Source: Deltaproteobacteria bacterium
GTDB taxonomy: Bacteria; Desulfobacterota; Binatia; UTPRO1
Assembly: GCA_020848745.1 (NCBI GenBank)
Contig: JADLHM010000144.1
Coordinates: 1-37,989 of the forward strand
Direction: 5' to 3'
Length of the DNA: 37,989 bases
The notes beneath the pieces were generated by a model. That model ran no database searches, had not been told where the DNA came from, and saw only the letters and a list, made by a program, of their open reading frames with translations. The position numbers and the translations under genes are program-made. Shown in pieces: positions 1-8,237 of this stretch. Every line of letters begins with the position of its first letter. The stretch's first letter is position 1.

Positions 1-1
1 C

Positions 2-75
2 GGGCCTATAGCTCAGCTGGTTAGAGCGACCGGCTCATAACCGGTTGGTCCCAGGTTCGAGTCCTGGTGGGCCCA
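2..75 (+). tRNA. tRNA with CAU anticodon, probably tRNA-Ile2 (lysidine type), else elongator tRNA-Met
   Basis: A complete cloverleaf can be drawn. The acceptor stem pairs 2-8 with 68-74 (one G-T wobble), and the discriminator base is A75. The anticodon stem pairs 29-33 with 41-45 around a loop with CAT at 36-38. The T arm is CCAGG/CCTGG with loop TTCGAGT. CCA is not encoded. The paired first acceptor position argues against initiator tRNA. The overall sequence resembles bacterial tRNA-Ile2, whose CAU is modified to lysidine-AU by TilS, but elongator Met is not excluded. Confidence 0.96.
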
Positions 76-101
76 TTCTTCACGGTGCGCGAGGAGAGCG
101 A

Positions 102-830
102 TTGGGAAATCAGATCGAGCTGCTGGTAAATCTACAGATCATCGATCTGCAGCTTCGCGAGCGGACCGACGCCATCGAGGCGCTCCGGCGTGAGATCGCC
201 GAGCTCGAGGGGTCGCTCGCGACCCAGCGCCAGGCGCTCGATGGGGTCCGGGCCGAGCGCACCGAGCTCGAGTCGCGGCGCCGCGACATCGAAGGCACGC
301 TCGCCGACGAAGAAGCGAAGATGAAGGACCGGCGGATGCGTCTGAACCGCATCCGCAACGAGAAGGAAGCCTCCGCCGTGCGCCGCGAGATCGAGGTCGC
401 GAAAGAGGGTACGGGCCAGCTGGAGGAAGGCCTGATGGCGCTCTTCGAGCAGCTCGACGGCGTGAAGGCGCGCGAGACCGAGCTCGCGACCGCCTACGAG
501 GCGCTCGAGGGTCGGCGCGCCAGCGAAAGCGAGCGCGTCGAGCTCGAGATCGGCGAGCTTTCGTCGGGACTCGACGAGGCACGGACGCAGCGCGAAACGC
601 TCGCCTCCGGCCTCGAGGCGAGCCTGCGCCGTCAGTACGAGACGATCCTCGCGCGCAAACGCGGGCAGGCGGTCGTCGAGGTGCGCGGCGGGACGTGTGA
701 GGGCTGCCACATGCGCATCGCGCCGCAGCTCGCGAACGAGATCCACCGCAATACCCGGGTGATCGCGTGTCCGAGCTGTCACCGCATCCTCTACGTGCGC
801 CCCCCCGACTCCGCGACCTCCATCGCGTAG
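102..830 (+). CDS. Coiled-coil protein with C-terminal C4 zinc ribbon (CT398/zf-RING_7 type)
   Basis: The protein has 242 residues. Residues 1 to about 185 are heptad-rich and strongly charged, as expected for a long antiparallel coiled coil. The C terminus is a C4 zinc ribbon with C199, C202, C223 and C226. This matches the CT398 / 'C4-type zinc ribbon domain' family, which is widespread and of uncertain role; nucleic acid binding is usually suggested. The TTG start at 102 is chosen because GAGGAG at 91-96 sits 5 nt upstream; an earlier in-frame GTG or ATG would lie inside the tRNA. The gene begins 26 nt after the tRNA and may share its transcript. It is followed by the RNase P RNA. Confidence 0.88.
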   Translation: MGNQIELLVNLQIIDLQLRERTDAIEALRREIAELEGSLATQRQALDGVRAERTELESRRRDIEGTLADEEAKMKDRRMRLNRIRNEKEASAVRREIEVAKEGTGQLEEGLMALFEQLDGVKARETELATAYEALEGRRASESERVELEIGELSSGLDEARTQRETLASGLEASLRRQYETILARKRGQAVVEVRGGTCEGCHMRIAPQLANEIHRNTRVIACPSCHRILYVRPPDSATSIA

Positions 831-874
831 CGGCGCGCTTGCGATCCGCGGCGGCGCGGGGCACTCTCGGGCCT

Positions 875-1260
875 TCGAGAGGCCGGACCGGGCCGGACGG
901 TCGCCGGGCGGGTTGTCCCGCCGGGAGGAAAGTCCGGACTCCGCAGGGCAGGGTGGCCGCTAACGGCGGCTCGTCGTGAGGCGGGGAAAGTGCCACAGAA
1001 ACGAGACCGCCGGCGGAGCGATCCGCCGGCAAGGGCGAACCGGTGAGGTAAGAGCTCACCAGCCCCCGGGGTGACTCGGGGGGCTCGGCAAACCCCACCC
1101 GGAGCAAGATCAAATAAGAGGGTTCGGCTGCCCGCCGCAGGCCCTCGGGTATGGTCGCTTGAGCCGTCCAGTAATGGCCGGCCTAGAGGAATGACCGTCG
1201 GCCTCCCCCTCGGGGGAGGCGCACAGGATCCGGCTTACAGGCGCGGTCCGGCCGTCTCGA
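875..1260 (+). ncRNA. rnpB: RNase P RNA, class A
   Basis: This is the catalytic RNA that matures tRNA 5' ends. The diagnostic conserved blocks are present in order: GAGGAAAGTCCGGACTCC near 926, AGGGCAGGGTGGCCGCTAACGG near 945-966, the ACAGAAA block near 995, GGTAAGAGCTCACC near 1047, the GAGCAAGATCAAATA block near 1101, GAGGAATGACCG near 1187 and the 3' ACAGGATCCGGCTTAC near 1223. P1 is explicit: GGCCGGACCG at 881-890 pairs with CGGTCCGGCC at 1244-1253, and it extends through 875-880 with 1255-1260 around one bulged G. Ends are set from this stem. The RNA fills the gap between the zinc-ribbon gene and mraZ. Confidence 0.96.
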
Positions 1261-1301
1261 AGGCACCCCGCAAAAGAAATTTCAAGCCAGGACGATTTTC
1301 C

Positions 1302-1330
1302 TTGACAGCGGCTGACCACTCTCTTAAACA
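1302..1330 (+). promoter_or_regulatory. Candidate sigma-70 promoter of the dcw cluster
   Basis: A perfect -35 hexamer TTGACA (1302-1307) is followed after 17 bp by a weak -10 TAAACA (1325-1330). The expected start site, near 1337, lies just upstream of the GTGG boxes and about 70 nt before mraZ. The stretch is locally AT-richer than its surroundings. Only the -35 is strong. Confidence 0.5.
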
Positions 1331-1342
1331 CTCGTCCGCTGG

Positions 1343-1377
1343 GTGGGGCAAAGTGGTGGGTAGTGGGAGCAGGTGGC
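1343..1377 (+). promoter_or_regulatory. MraZ operator: four GTGG boxes at exact 10-bp spacing
   Basis: GTGGG (1343), GTGGT (1353), GTGGG (1363) and GTGGC (1373) recur with a strict 10-bp period, so all lie on one face of the helix; an extra GTGGG starts at 1356. MraZ of other bacteria binds direct GTGG-type repeats with 5-nt spacers upstream of its own gene. The array lies between the candidate promoter and the mraZ start, consistent with autoregulation of the cluster. Confidence 0.78.
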
Positions 1378-1406
1378 ATAAATGAGTGAGGGTCGGCGGA
1401 GCTGAT

Positions 1407-1856
1407 GTGGATCTTTGCGGGAACTTCAGCCACACGATCGACGGCAAGGGCCGCGTCAGCGTCCCGGCCGGTTTCCGCGATCAGCTCCTCGACGATCATC
1501 GTCTGGTCCTCGCGCCGTTCACGGTCATCGGGCAGCGCTGTGTGGACGTCTACCCATACGGCGAATGGCGGAAGCTGCTCGAGAGGTTCGAAGCACGTCC
1601 GAAGTTCAGTGCCAAGTCCCTCAAGTTCCAGGTGGGCTACATCGGGCGTTCCCACCGCACTGAGATCGATTCGGCCGGGCGTATCCTTCTGCCGCCGGGA
1701 TTGCGGGAGCATGCGAGCTTGAGGCGGGACGTGGTGGTGATGGGGCAGTCGCACATGTTTCGGCTGATGGATGAGGAGACGTATCGCAAGGTGATGGGCG
1801 AGCTGGATGCCGAAGCGGCGGAAGATCAAGGCCTCTTCGAGGATCTGAGTCTCTGA
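1407..1856 (+). CDS. mraZ: Transcriptional regulator MraZ
   Basis: MraZ is an AbrB/SpoVT-like DNA-binding protein that assembles into a ring and regulates the dcw operon. The protein is 149 residues, normal for the family. It carries two repeated motifs: HTIDGKGRVSVPAGFRD near the N terminus and RTEIDSAGRILLPPGLREHA in the second half, the duplicated D-x-x-G-R-[IV]-x-[IVL]-P half-barrel signature. The GTG start at 1407 has GGAG at 1398-1401, 5 nt upstream; an in-frame GTG at 1386 would add seven residues but lacks a ribosome site and departs from the family N terminus. It lies directly downstream of phased GTGG boxes and is first gene of the cluster. Confidence 0.94.
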   Translation: MDLCGNFSHTIDGKGRVSVPAGFRDQLLDDHRLVLAPFTVIGQRCVDVYPYGEWRKLLERFEARPKFSAKSLKFQVGYIGRSHRTEIDSAGRILLPPGLREHASLRRDVVVMGQSHMFRLMDEETYRKVMGELDAEAAEDQGLFEDLSL

Positions 1857-1901
1857 GCTCGCTCGGACGACGTGGTGGAGCGGTGGGGTGGTGGTGGAAA
1901 A

Positions 1902-1949
1902 CGGGCGCGCCCGGAGTAGCGGACCGGGGGGTCGCCGGGCGCGCCCGGA
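1902..1949. repeat. Two self-complementary GC palindromes between mraZ and rsmH
   Basis: The 14-mer CGGGCGCGCCCGGA occurs at 1902-1915 and again at 1936-1949. Because its first 12 bases are self-complementary, each copy can form a small hairpin, or the two copies can pair as one long stem with a loop of about 22 nt. The structure ends 21 nt before the rsmH start codon, so it could affect readthrough or rsmH translation. There is no T run, so it is not a standard terminator. Confidence 0.6.
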
Positions 1950-1970
1950 TTATCGACAAGGTGAAAGGTC

Positions 1971-2957
1971 ATGTCGGAGGACCAAGTTCGGCCTTCTCCG
2001 GGCGGCGGTGGGGTGGATGCGGAGGCGGAGGTTGGTCGACGGCATGCTCCGGTGATGGTGGAGGAAGCGGTGCGCTTCCTCCACCTGAAACCGGGGGGCT
2101 TCTACGTCGATGGGACCCTCGGTGACGGCGGCCACGCGCAGCGGATGCTCGAAGCCGACGCCTCGGTGGCGGTCCTCGGCGTCGACCGCGACGCCGTCAC
2201 ACTCGAGCTGACGGCGCGCCGTCTGGCCGGGTTCGGGTCGCGCTTCCGGACCTTCCACGGCAACTTCAGCGAGCTCGACCGTGCGCTCGCGGCCGTCTCG
2301 CGGAGCGGCGCCGACGGCATTTTGCTCGATCTCGGCATCTCGTCGCGCCAGCTCGACGATCCCGCCCGCGGGTTCGGTTTCCGCGCCGCCGGACCGCTCG
2401 ACATGCGTATGCACGGGGGCGCCGGGGCGTCGGCGGCGGATCTGGTCGCGACCCTCGACGAGCGCGAGCTCGCCGACATCTTCTGGCGCTACGGCGAGGA
2501 GAAGGCCTCGCGCCGGATCGCGCGCGCCATCGTTCAGGACCGGGCGTCGGCGCCCTTCACGACGACGAGCGCGCTCGCGGACCTGGTCGCCCGCATCGTG
2601 CGCCGCCACGGCGGCACGCACCCGGCGACGCGCGTCTTCCAGGCGCTCCGGATCGCCGTGAACCGCGAGCTCGAGCACCTCGAGATCTTCCTCGAGCGGG
2701 TGCTCGACTGGTTGTTGCCTGCCGGTCGGCTGGTCGTTATCGCGTATCACTCGCTCGAGGACCGGATGGTGAAGCAGGCGATGCGGTCGTGGCTCGCCCG
2801 TTGCACTTGCCCGCCGACCTTGCCGCGCTGCGCCTGCGGCGCGCGCGCGCGGGTGACGATTCTCACCAAGAAGGCCGTCGCGCCGCGCCCCGAGGAGATC
2901 GCGGTCAATCGGCGCGCGCGCTCGGCGCGCCTCCGCGCCGTGGAGCTCGTGGCGTGA
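1971..2957 (+). CDS. rsmH: 16S rRNA (cytosine-1402-N4)-methyltransferase RsmH (MraW)
   Basis: RsmH methylates N4 of C1402 in the ribosomal P site using S-adenosylmethionine. The protein has 328 residues, with about 22 extra at the N terminus before the family start HAPVMVEEAVRFL. The SAM-binding loop DGTLGDGGHAQ is near residues 44-54. Other family blocks are LDLGISSRQLDDPARGFGF, FQALRIAVNREL and VIAYHSLEDRMVK near the C-terminal third. A cysteine cluster CTCPPTLPRCAC follows; similar cysteine pairs occur in many RsmH. The ATG at 1971 is preceded by AAGGTGAAAGG. It sits between mraZ and ftsL, its usual place. Confidence 0.96.
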   Translation: MSEDQVRPSPGGGGVDAEAEVGRRHAPVMVEEAVRFLHLKPGGFYVDGTLGDGGHAQRMLEADASVAVLGVDRDAVTLELTARRLAGFGSRFRTFHGNFSELDRALAAVSRSGADGILLDLGISSRQLDDPARGFGFRAAGPLDMRMHGGAGASAADLVATLDERELADIFWRYGEEKASRRIARAIVQDRASAPFTTTSALADLVARIVRRHGGTHPATRVFQALRIAVNRELEHLEIFLERVLDWLLPAGRLVVIAYHSLEDRMVKQAMRSWLARCTCPPTLPRCACGARARVTILTKKAVAPRPEEIAVNRRARSARLRAVELVA

Positions 2958-2982
2958 GCCGGAGAGAACGAGGAGCCGAACC

Positions 2983-3339
2983 ATGAGCATCGCTGCGGTG
3001 TGGGAACGATCGGGGCCTTTGGCGGGTCGCGGCGCGGCCGCCAGCGTCGGTGCGGCGCGCGCGCGCGGGACCGATCGCCGCGTCGTGCTCATGGCCGGAC
3101 TCGGCGTCTCGATGGTGGTCGGGGTGGCGCTGCTGCTCGTGTGGGTACGCCTCCAGGCGGTGCACACCGGCTATCAGCTTTCGGCCGCCCGCCATCTCGT
3201 CCACAAGCTCGAGCAGGAGCAGCGCGAGCTCGGGATCGAGATCGCGACGCTGACGTCACCGCGGCGCCTCGAGACCCTCGCGCGGGAACGGCTCGGCATG
3301 GGGCCGCCGACGCCGGGCCAGATCGTGAGCGTGCCGTGA
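2983..3339 (+). CDS. ftsL: Cell division protein FtsL
   Basis: FtsL is a small bitopic protein of the FtsQLB subcomplex that activates FtsWI at the septum. The 118-residue product has a cytoplasmic tail, one transmembrane helix at about residues 34-56 (VLMAGLGVSMVVGVALLLVW), and a heptad-patterned periplasmic helix (LSAARHLVHKLEQEQRELGI) ending in RRLETLARERLGM, a typical FtsL ending. Primary sequence is poorly conserved in this family, so position between rsmH and the septal PBP is part of the case. GAGGAG lies before the ATG. The stop overlaps the GTG of ftsI. Confidence 0.9.
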   Translation: MSIAAVWERSGPLAGRGAAASVGAARARGTDRRVVLMAGLGVSMVVGVALLLVWVRLQAVHTGYQLSAARHLVHKLEQEQRELGIEIATLTSPRRLETLARERLGMGPPTPGQIVSVP

Positions 3340-5261
3340 GGGCGCGCATCCTCGCCGTCGGCGGCGGCATCGCGGTGCTCCTCGCGATGGTGGCGCTGCG
3401 GATCGTGCAGTTCACCCTCACCCAGAGCCCCGATCTCGCCGCGCTCGCGCGCCGCCAACACCACGAGCAGATCCACATCGCGGCCCATCGCGGCGCCATC
3501 CTCGACCGCCACGGCGAGACGCTCGCCTCGAGCGTCGAGCGGCCGTCGGTCTACGTCCGGCCGCGACGCGTGAATGCCGCCGACCGGGCGCGCGCCGAGG
3601 CCGGGCTCGGCGCGGCTCTCGGGCTGCCGTCGCACGACGTCGCCGCGAAGCTCGCGAGCGCGTCCAACTTCGTGTGGCTGAAGCGCGCGGTGTCGCCGCG
3701 CGAGCAATCTGCCGTACAGGGTCTCGGTATCGGCGGCCTCGGCGAGGTGACCGAAGCGCGCCGCTTCTACCCGCACGGCGCGGTCGCGGCGCAGGTGATC
3801 GGCGTCGCCGACGTCGACCTCCGCGGCTTCGAGGGCATCGAAAGCGTCTACGAGCGGGACCTGCGCGCCCTCACCCGCACCCTCGAGATCGAGCGCGACG
3901 CGCTCGGCCGTGAGATCCTGACCGAGGGCATGGACGATCCGCGCGCCCTCGACGGCGCGACCGTGCAGCTCACGATCGACGTCGGCCTGCAGACGATTGC
4001 CGAGGGCGCGCTCGAAGCGGGCGTCCGCGAGGCGCAGGCGGCGGCCGGCACGGCGATCGTGCTCGACCCGTGGACCGGGGAGGTCCTCGCGCTCGCCAAC
4101 GCCCCCACCTTCGACCCGAACCACCGCGGGACGATCCCGCCCGCCAACCGCCGGAACCGCGCCATCAACGACTTCTACGAGCCGGGCTCGACCTTCAAGG
4201 CGATCCTCGCCGCGGCCGCCCTCGAGCACGGCGTGGTGCGCCCCGACGAGATGATCTTCTGCGAGAACGGCGCCATGCCGGTCGGCAAGTGGGTCATCCA
4301 CGACCACCACCGCCACGGCTGGCTCTCGATGTCGGAGGCGATCGCGGTGTCGAGCAACATCGCGGCGGCGAAGATGGGCGAGCGCCTCGGCCGCGACCGC
4401 TTCCATCCGTTCCTCGTCGACCTCGGATTCGGAAAACCGACCGGCGTCGACCTGCTGGGCGAGGTCGGCGGCATGCTCCGTCCGGCCCGCGACTGGTCGC
4501 GCATCAACCTCATGACGACCAGCTTCGGCCAGGGCATCGCCGTGACCCCGCTCCAGATGGCGCGCGCCTTCGCCGCGATCGCGAACGGCGGCCAGCTCGT
4601 CCAGCCCTACGTCGGTCTGCGCGCCACCAGCGCGGCCGGTGAGGAGCTCTGGACGCACCGGCCGAACCTCATCCGCCGGGTCATGAGGCCCGAGACCGCG
4701 AAGGCCGTGACGGCGATGCTCGAGCAAGTGGTGGCGGAAGGGGGCACCGGCACCAAGGCGCAGATCGCGGGCGTGCGCGTCGCGGGCAAGACCGGCACCT
4801 CGCAGAAGGTCGAGCGGGGTACGGGACGCTACTCGTCCGACGCGCGCGTCGCGTCCTTCGTGGGGTTCCTGCCGGCCGACGCTCCGAAGTTCGTCATCAT
4901 GGTGATGGTCGACGAGCCCCAGACGTCGAAGTACGGCGGCATGGTCGCGGCGCCGATCTTCCGCGCGATCGGCGCGGCGGCGCTCGAGCGCGAGGGCCTC
5001 GTCCCGGCGCAGCCGTCGCCCCTCTTGCAGCGGGCCGCGATGGAGCGCGACGAGCCCGCTCTGCCGGCGGTGCCGCTCGGCGTGCCGTCCTTCCTCGGCC
5101 TCAGCAAGCGCATGGCGGTCGAGCGTGCCCGCGACCTCGGCTGGATGGTGCAGGTGACGGGCGAGGGATACGTCCAGAGCCAGACCCCGGCCCCTGGCGC
5201 CGCGGAGGCTCCCGGGAAAGAATTGGCCCTCAGCCTGGCCCCCTCGAGCGACCTCTTGTGA
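3336..5261 (+). CDS. ftsI: Septal peptidoglycan transpeptidase FtsI (PBP3, class B PBP) with PASTA domain
   Basis: FtsI cross-links septal peptidoglycan in the periplasm together with FtsW. The 641-residue product has an N-terminal anchor (about 5-27), a PBP dimerisation domain with the AHRGAILDRHGETLA block, and a transpeptidase domain with all three motifs: S285-T-F-K (acylated serine), S339-S-N and K485-T-G. A single PASTA domain starts near residue 583 (VPSFLGLSKRMAVERARDLGW); enterobacterial FtsI lacks it, but it is common in FtsI/SpoVD-like proteins of other phyla. The GTG at 3336 overlaps the ftsL stop as GTGA, pointing to translational coupling; a longer upstream reading frame would run through ftsL and is not used. 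Confidence 0.95.
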   Translation: MRARILAVGGGIAVLLAMVALRIVQFTLTQSPDLAALARRQHHEQIHIAAHRGAILDRHGETLASSVERPSVYVRPRRVNAADRARAEAGLGAALGLPSHDVAAKLASASNFVWLKRAVSPREQSAVQGLGIGGLGEVTEARRFYPHGAVAAQVIGVADVDLRGFEGIESVYERDLRALTRTLEIERDALGREILTEGMDDPRALDGATVQLTIDVGLQTIAEGALEAGVREAQAAAGTAIVLDPWTGEVLALANAPTFDPNHRGTIPPANRRNRAINDFYEPGSTFKAILAAAALEHGVVRPDEMIFCENGAMPVGKWVIHDHHRHGWLSMSEAIAVSSNIAAAKMGERLGRDRFHPFLVDLGFGKPTGVDLLGEVGGMLRPARDWSRINLMTTSFGQGIAVTPLQMARAFAAIANGGQLVQPYVGLRATSAAGEELWTHRPNLIRRVMRPETAKAVTAMLEQVVAEGGTGTKAQIAGVRVAGKTGTSQKVERGTGRYSSDARVASFVGFLPADAPKFVIMVMVDEPQTSKYGGMVAAPIFRAIGAAALEREGLVPAQPSPLLQRAAMERDEPALPAVPLGVPSFLGLSKRMAVERARDLGWMVQVTGEGYVQSQTPAPGAAEAPGKELALSLAPSSDLL

Positions 5262-5298
5262 TCGATACCGACATGGCGGCGGCCCGCGCGGTCGCACG

Positions 5299-6822
5299 AT
5301 GCTGACGCTGGATGAGCTCCTCGCGGGAGTCGAAGGAATCGCGTGCCAGCTGCGGGGTGACGGCCGTGTTCTGATCGAGCGCTTGACCGCCGACTCACGG
5401 GACGTGCGTCCCGGCGACCTCTTCGTCGCCCTCCCAGGGACACGGACCGACGGGGGGCGTTTCGTCGACGAGGCGTGCCGGCGCGGCGCCGCCGCCGTCG
5501 CGGGCCTCGCGGCGACGGGGACGCCGGCGGGCGTGCCGACCGTGGCCGTCGCCGAGCCCGCGCGTTTCCTGGCGCGCGCGGCGGCGCGCTTCCACGGCGA
5601 CCCGGCCGCCGCGCTCACCATGGTCGGCGTCACCGGCACCAACGGCAAAACGACCGTCACGTATCTGCTCGAGGCGATCTGGCGCGCGGCCGGCGTCCGC
5701 CCGGGCGTCATGGGCACGATCAACTACCGCTTTGGCGGCGTCGTCGACGCGGCGCCCCTCACGACGCCGCCCGCGCACGAGATCTTCGCGCGCTTGGCCG
5801 CCATGCGCGCCGCCGGCGCGACGCATGTCGCAATGGAGGTCTCGTCCCACGCGCTCGCGCAGGACCGCACCTTCGGCATGCCCTGGGACGCCGCGATCTT
5901 CACCAACCTCGGCCGCGACCACATGGACTTCCACCGCGACCAGGACGACTACCTGCGCGCGAAGGCGCGGCTCTTCGCGGCGCTCGACGCGAGCCCGAAG
6001 GGGCGCAAGGTCGCCGTCCTGAACGCCGCCGACGCCAAGGTCGCCGGGCTCAAGCCGGCGATCGCGAGCCGCGTCGTGACGTTCGGGGCCGAGGGCGACG
6101 TGCGCGCCGAGAGCGTGCGCATGACGCTCGCCGGCGTCGAGGCGACGCTCGTCGCCGCCGGGGCGAAGATCGCCGTCGCGACGCGCCTCGTCGGGTCCGG
6201 GCACCTGGAGAACGTGCTCGCCGCGACCGCCGCCGCCCACGCGCTCGGCGTCCCGCTCGCGACGATCGCGGCCGCGCTCGCCGGCTTCGCGGGCGTCCCC
6301 GGACGGCTCGAGACCGTCGTTGCGGGCCAGGACTTCACGGTGCTCGTCGACTACGCCCACACGCCGGACGCGCTCGCGGGCGTCTTGAGCTCGCTGCGCG
6401 CGCTCGTGTCGGCGCGCCTCATCTGCGTCTTCGGCTGCGGCGGGGACCGCGACCGCGGCAAGCGACCGCTCATGGCGGAGGCCGTCGGCCGCCACGCCGA
6501 CCTGGCGATCCTGACCTCCGACAACCCGCGCACCGAGGACCCGACGCGCATCCTCGCCGACGCCGAGCCCGGTCTCGAGCGCGCCGGCCTGGCGCTGCTC
6601 CCGCATCTCGGCAGCGCCAAGCGGGGCTATCTCGTGCAGGCCGATCGCGCGCAGGCGATCGCGAGCGCGCTCACGACGGCGCGCGCCGGCGACTGCGTCG
6701 TGATCGCCGGCAAGGGCCACGAGGACTACCAGATCATCGGCGCCGCGAAGCAACCGTTCGACGATCGCGCGATCGCGCGGCGCGTGCTCGCCGGCCGCGG
6801 CGCCGGGGCGGGGCGCGCGTGA
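5299..6822 (+). CDS. murE: UDP-MurNAc-L-Ala-D-Glu:meso-diaminopimelate ligase MurE
   Basis: MurE adds the third stem-peptide residue to UDP-MurNAc-L-Ala-D-Glu with ATP. The 507-residue product has the N-terminal UMP-binding region (LTADSRDVRPGDLFVALPG), the ATP loop GVTGTNGKTT with K117, a central Mur ligase domain, and the C-terminal domain with D408-N-P-R. DNPR is the motif that selects meso-diaminopimelate, so the cell wall should be of the usual Gram-negative A1-gamma type. The carbamylated-lysine region (YLRAKARLF) is also present. The ATG at 5299 follows a 37-nt gap after ftsI; the stop overlaps the murF start as GTGA. Confidence 0.97.
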   Translation: MLTLDELLAGVEGIACQLRGDGRVLIERLTADSRDVRPGDLFVALPGTRTDGGRFVDEACRRGAAAVAGLAATGTPAGVPTVAVAEPARFLARAAARFHGDPAAALTMVGVTGTNGKTTVTYLLEAIWRAAGVRPGVMGTINYRFGGVVDAAPLTTPPAHEIFARLAAMRAAGATHVAMEVSSHALAQDRTFGMPWDAAIFTNLGRDHMDFHRDQDDYLRAKARLFAALDASPKGRKVAVLNAADAKVAGLKPAIASRVVTFGAEGDVRAESVRMTLAGVEATLVAAGAKIAVATRLVGSGHLENVLAATAAAHALGVPLATIAAALAGFAGVPGRLETVVAGQDFTVLVDYAHTPDALAGVLSSLRALVSARLICVFGCGGDRDRGKRPLMAEAVGRHADLAILTSDNPRTEDPTRILADAEPGLERAGLALLPHLGSAKRGYLVQADRAQAIASALTTARAGDCVVIAGKGHEDYQIIGAAKQPFDDRAIARRVLAGRGAGAGRA

Positions 6823-8234
6823 GCGGACCGACGACCCCGGCGGCCGTGCGGCCCCCGAGCCCGTGGCGGATCGACGACGTGGTGCGCGCGAGCCGCGGGC
6901 GCGTCGTGCGCTGCGGCAGCGCCGAGCGCTTCGGCCGGATCACGACCGACACCCGGACGCTCGCGGCCGGCGACCTCTTCGTGGCGCTCGCGGGCGAGCG
7001 CCACGACGCGCACGACTTCGCGGCGGCCGCGGCCGCGGCGGGCGCCCGTGGGCTCGTCGTCGCGCGCCCCGTGACGCTGCCGTCCGAGGCGGATGTCGTG
7101 GTCGTCGAGGTCGACGACACGCTGCGCGCGCTCCAGGCGCTCGCCGCCGATCTCCGCCGGCGCGTCGCTCCGCGCGTCCTCGCGCTCACGGGATCGAACG
7201 GCAAGACCACGACCAAGGAAATGCTGGCGGCGATCCTGGAGGAGGTCGCCCCGGGTCGCGTCCTCAAGACGCAGGGGAATCTCAACAACCTGATCGGGGT
7301 GCCGCTCACCCTCCTCGGGCTCGCGGGAGACGAGGCGTATGCCGTCGTCGAGATGGGGATGAACGCATACGGCGAGATCCGTCGGCTCACCGAGATCGCC
7401 GACCCCGACGTCGGCCTGATCACCAACGTCGGCCCCGCGCACCTCGAAGGGCTCGGCTCGGTCGAGGGCGTGGCGCGCGCGAAGGGAGAGCTCTTCGCCA
7501 CCATGCGGCGCGACGCCACGATCGTCGTGAACGCCGAGGACCCGCACGTACGGGCGCAAGCGGCCGCGTTTCCCGGGCGGCAGGTCGCCTTCGGCGCGGG
7601 CACGGACGTGACCGCGGAGGCCATCACGTGCGACGCCCGCGGCGCGGCGGCGTTTCGGCTGCGAATCGCGGGCGGCGCCGTCGACGTGCGGCTCCGCGTT
7701 CCCGGCCGCCACAACGTCATGAACGCGCTCGCGGCGGCGGCGGCGGCGTGGGTCGTCGGGGCCGCGCCGGCCGCGATCGCCGCCGGCCTCGCCGCCGCCG
7801 AGCCCGTCGGCGGCCGCATGCGCGTGGTCGCGCTCGCGAGCGGCGTCACGGTCGTCGACGACAGTTACAACGCCAACCCGGCCTCGGTCGCGGCGGCGCT
7901 CCGCAGCCTCGCCGACGCGCCGGCGATCCGCCGGATCGCGGTCCTCGGCGACATGCTCGAGCTCGGATCCGCGAGTCCCGCGCAGCACCGCGCGGTCGGC
8001 GCGCTCGCCGGGACGGTCGGCCTCGCCGCGCTCTACCTCCACGGCGACTTCGCTCGCGAGACCGCCGCCGGCGCCGCGACCGGGATGGCCGCCGCCGCCA
8101 TCCACGTCGCGGCGAGCCACGCCGCCATCGCCGACGCGCTCGCCGCCGACGCGCGTCGCGGCGATTGGGTGCTCGTCAAGGGATCGCGCGGCCAGCGCAT
8201 GGAAGAGGTCGTCCGCCTCCTCGGAGCCCACTGA
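6819..8234 (+). CDS. murF: UDP-MurNAc-tripeptide:D-Ala-D-Ala ligase MurF
   Basis: MurF attaches D-Ala-D-Ala to UDP-MurNAc-tripeptide, completing the pentapeptide. The 471-residue product has the N-terminal domain (ITTDTRTLAAGDLFVALAGERHDAHDF), the ATP loop LTGSNGKTTTKEML with K129, and the later blocks QGNLNNLIGVPLTLL, VEMGMNAYGEI, NVGPAHLE and VVDDSYNANPASV. The GTG at 6819 overlaps the murE stop (GTGA). The product of the cluster's own ddl gene is its substrate. The frame is open well upstream, but the part before 6819 lies antiparallel in codon position to murE and is not coding. Confidence 0.96.
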   Translation: MSGPTTPAAVRPPSPWRIDDVVRASRGRVVRCGSAERFGRITTDTRTLAAGDLFVALAGERHDAHDFAAAAAAAGARGLVVARPVTLPSEADVVVVEVDDTLRALQALAADLRRRVAPRVLALTGSNGKTTTKEMLAAILEEVAPGRVLKTQGNLNNLIGVPLTLLGLAGDEAYAVVEMGMNAYGEIRRLTEIADPDVGLITNVGPAHLEGLGSVEGVARAKGELFATMRRDATIVVNAEDPHVRAQAAAFPGRQVAFGAGTDVTAEAITCDARGAAAFRLRIAGGAVDVRLRVPGRHNVMNALAAAAAAWVVGAAPAAIAAGLAAAEPVGGRMRVVALASGVTVVDDSYNANPASVAAALRSLADAPAIRRIAVLGDMLELGSASPAQHRAVGALAGTVGLAALYLHGDFARETAAGAATGMAAAAIHVAASHAAIADALAADARRGDWVLVKGSRGQRMEEVVRLLGAH

Positions 8235-8237
8235 CCG

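Noticed and set aside
2-75. Initiator tRNA-fMet
   Set aside because: The first acceptor position is paired (G-C), and the body resembles tRNA-Ile2 more closely.
3174-5723. Very long open frame on the minus strand opposite ftsI and murE
   Set aside because: It is antisense to two certain genes, rich in Arg/Ala/His, shows no domain, and is expected from GC-rich third positions on the coding strand. The same applies to minus-strand frames at 6726-9215 and 12583-15276.
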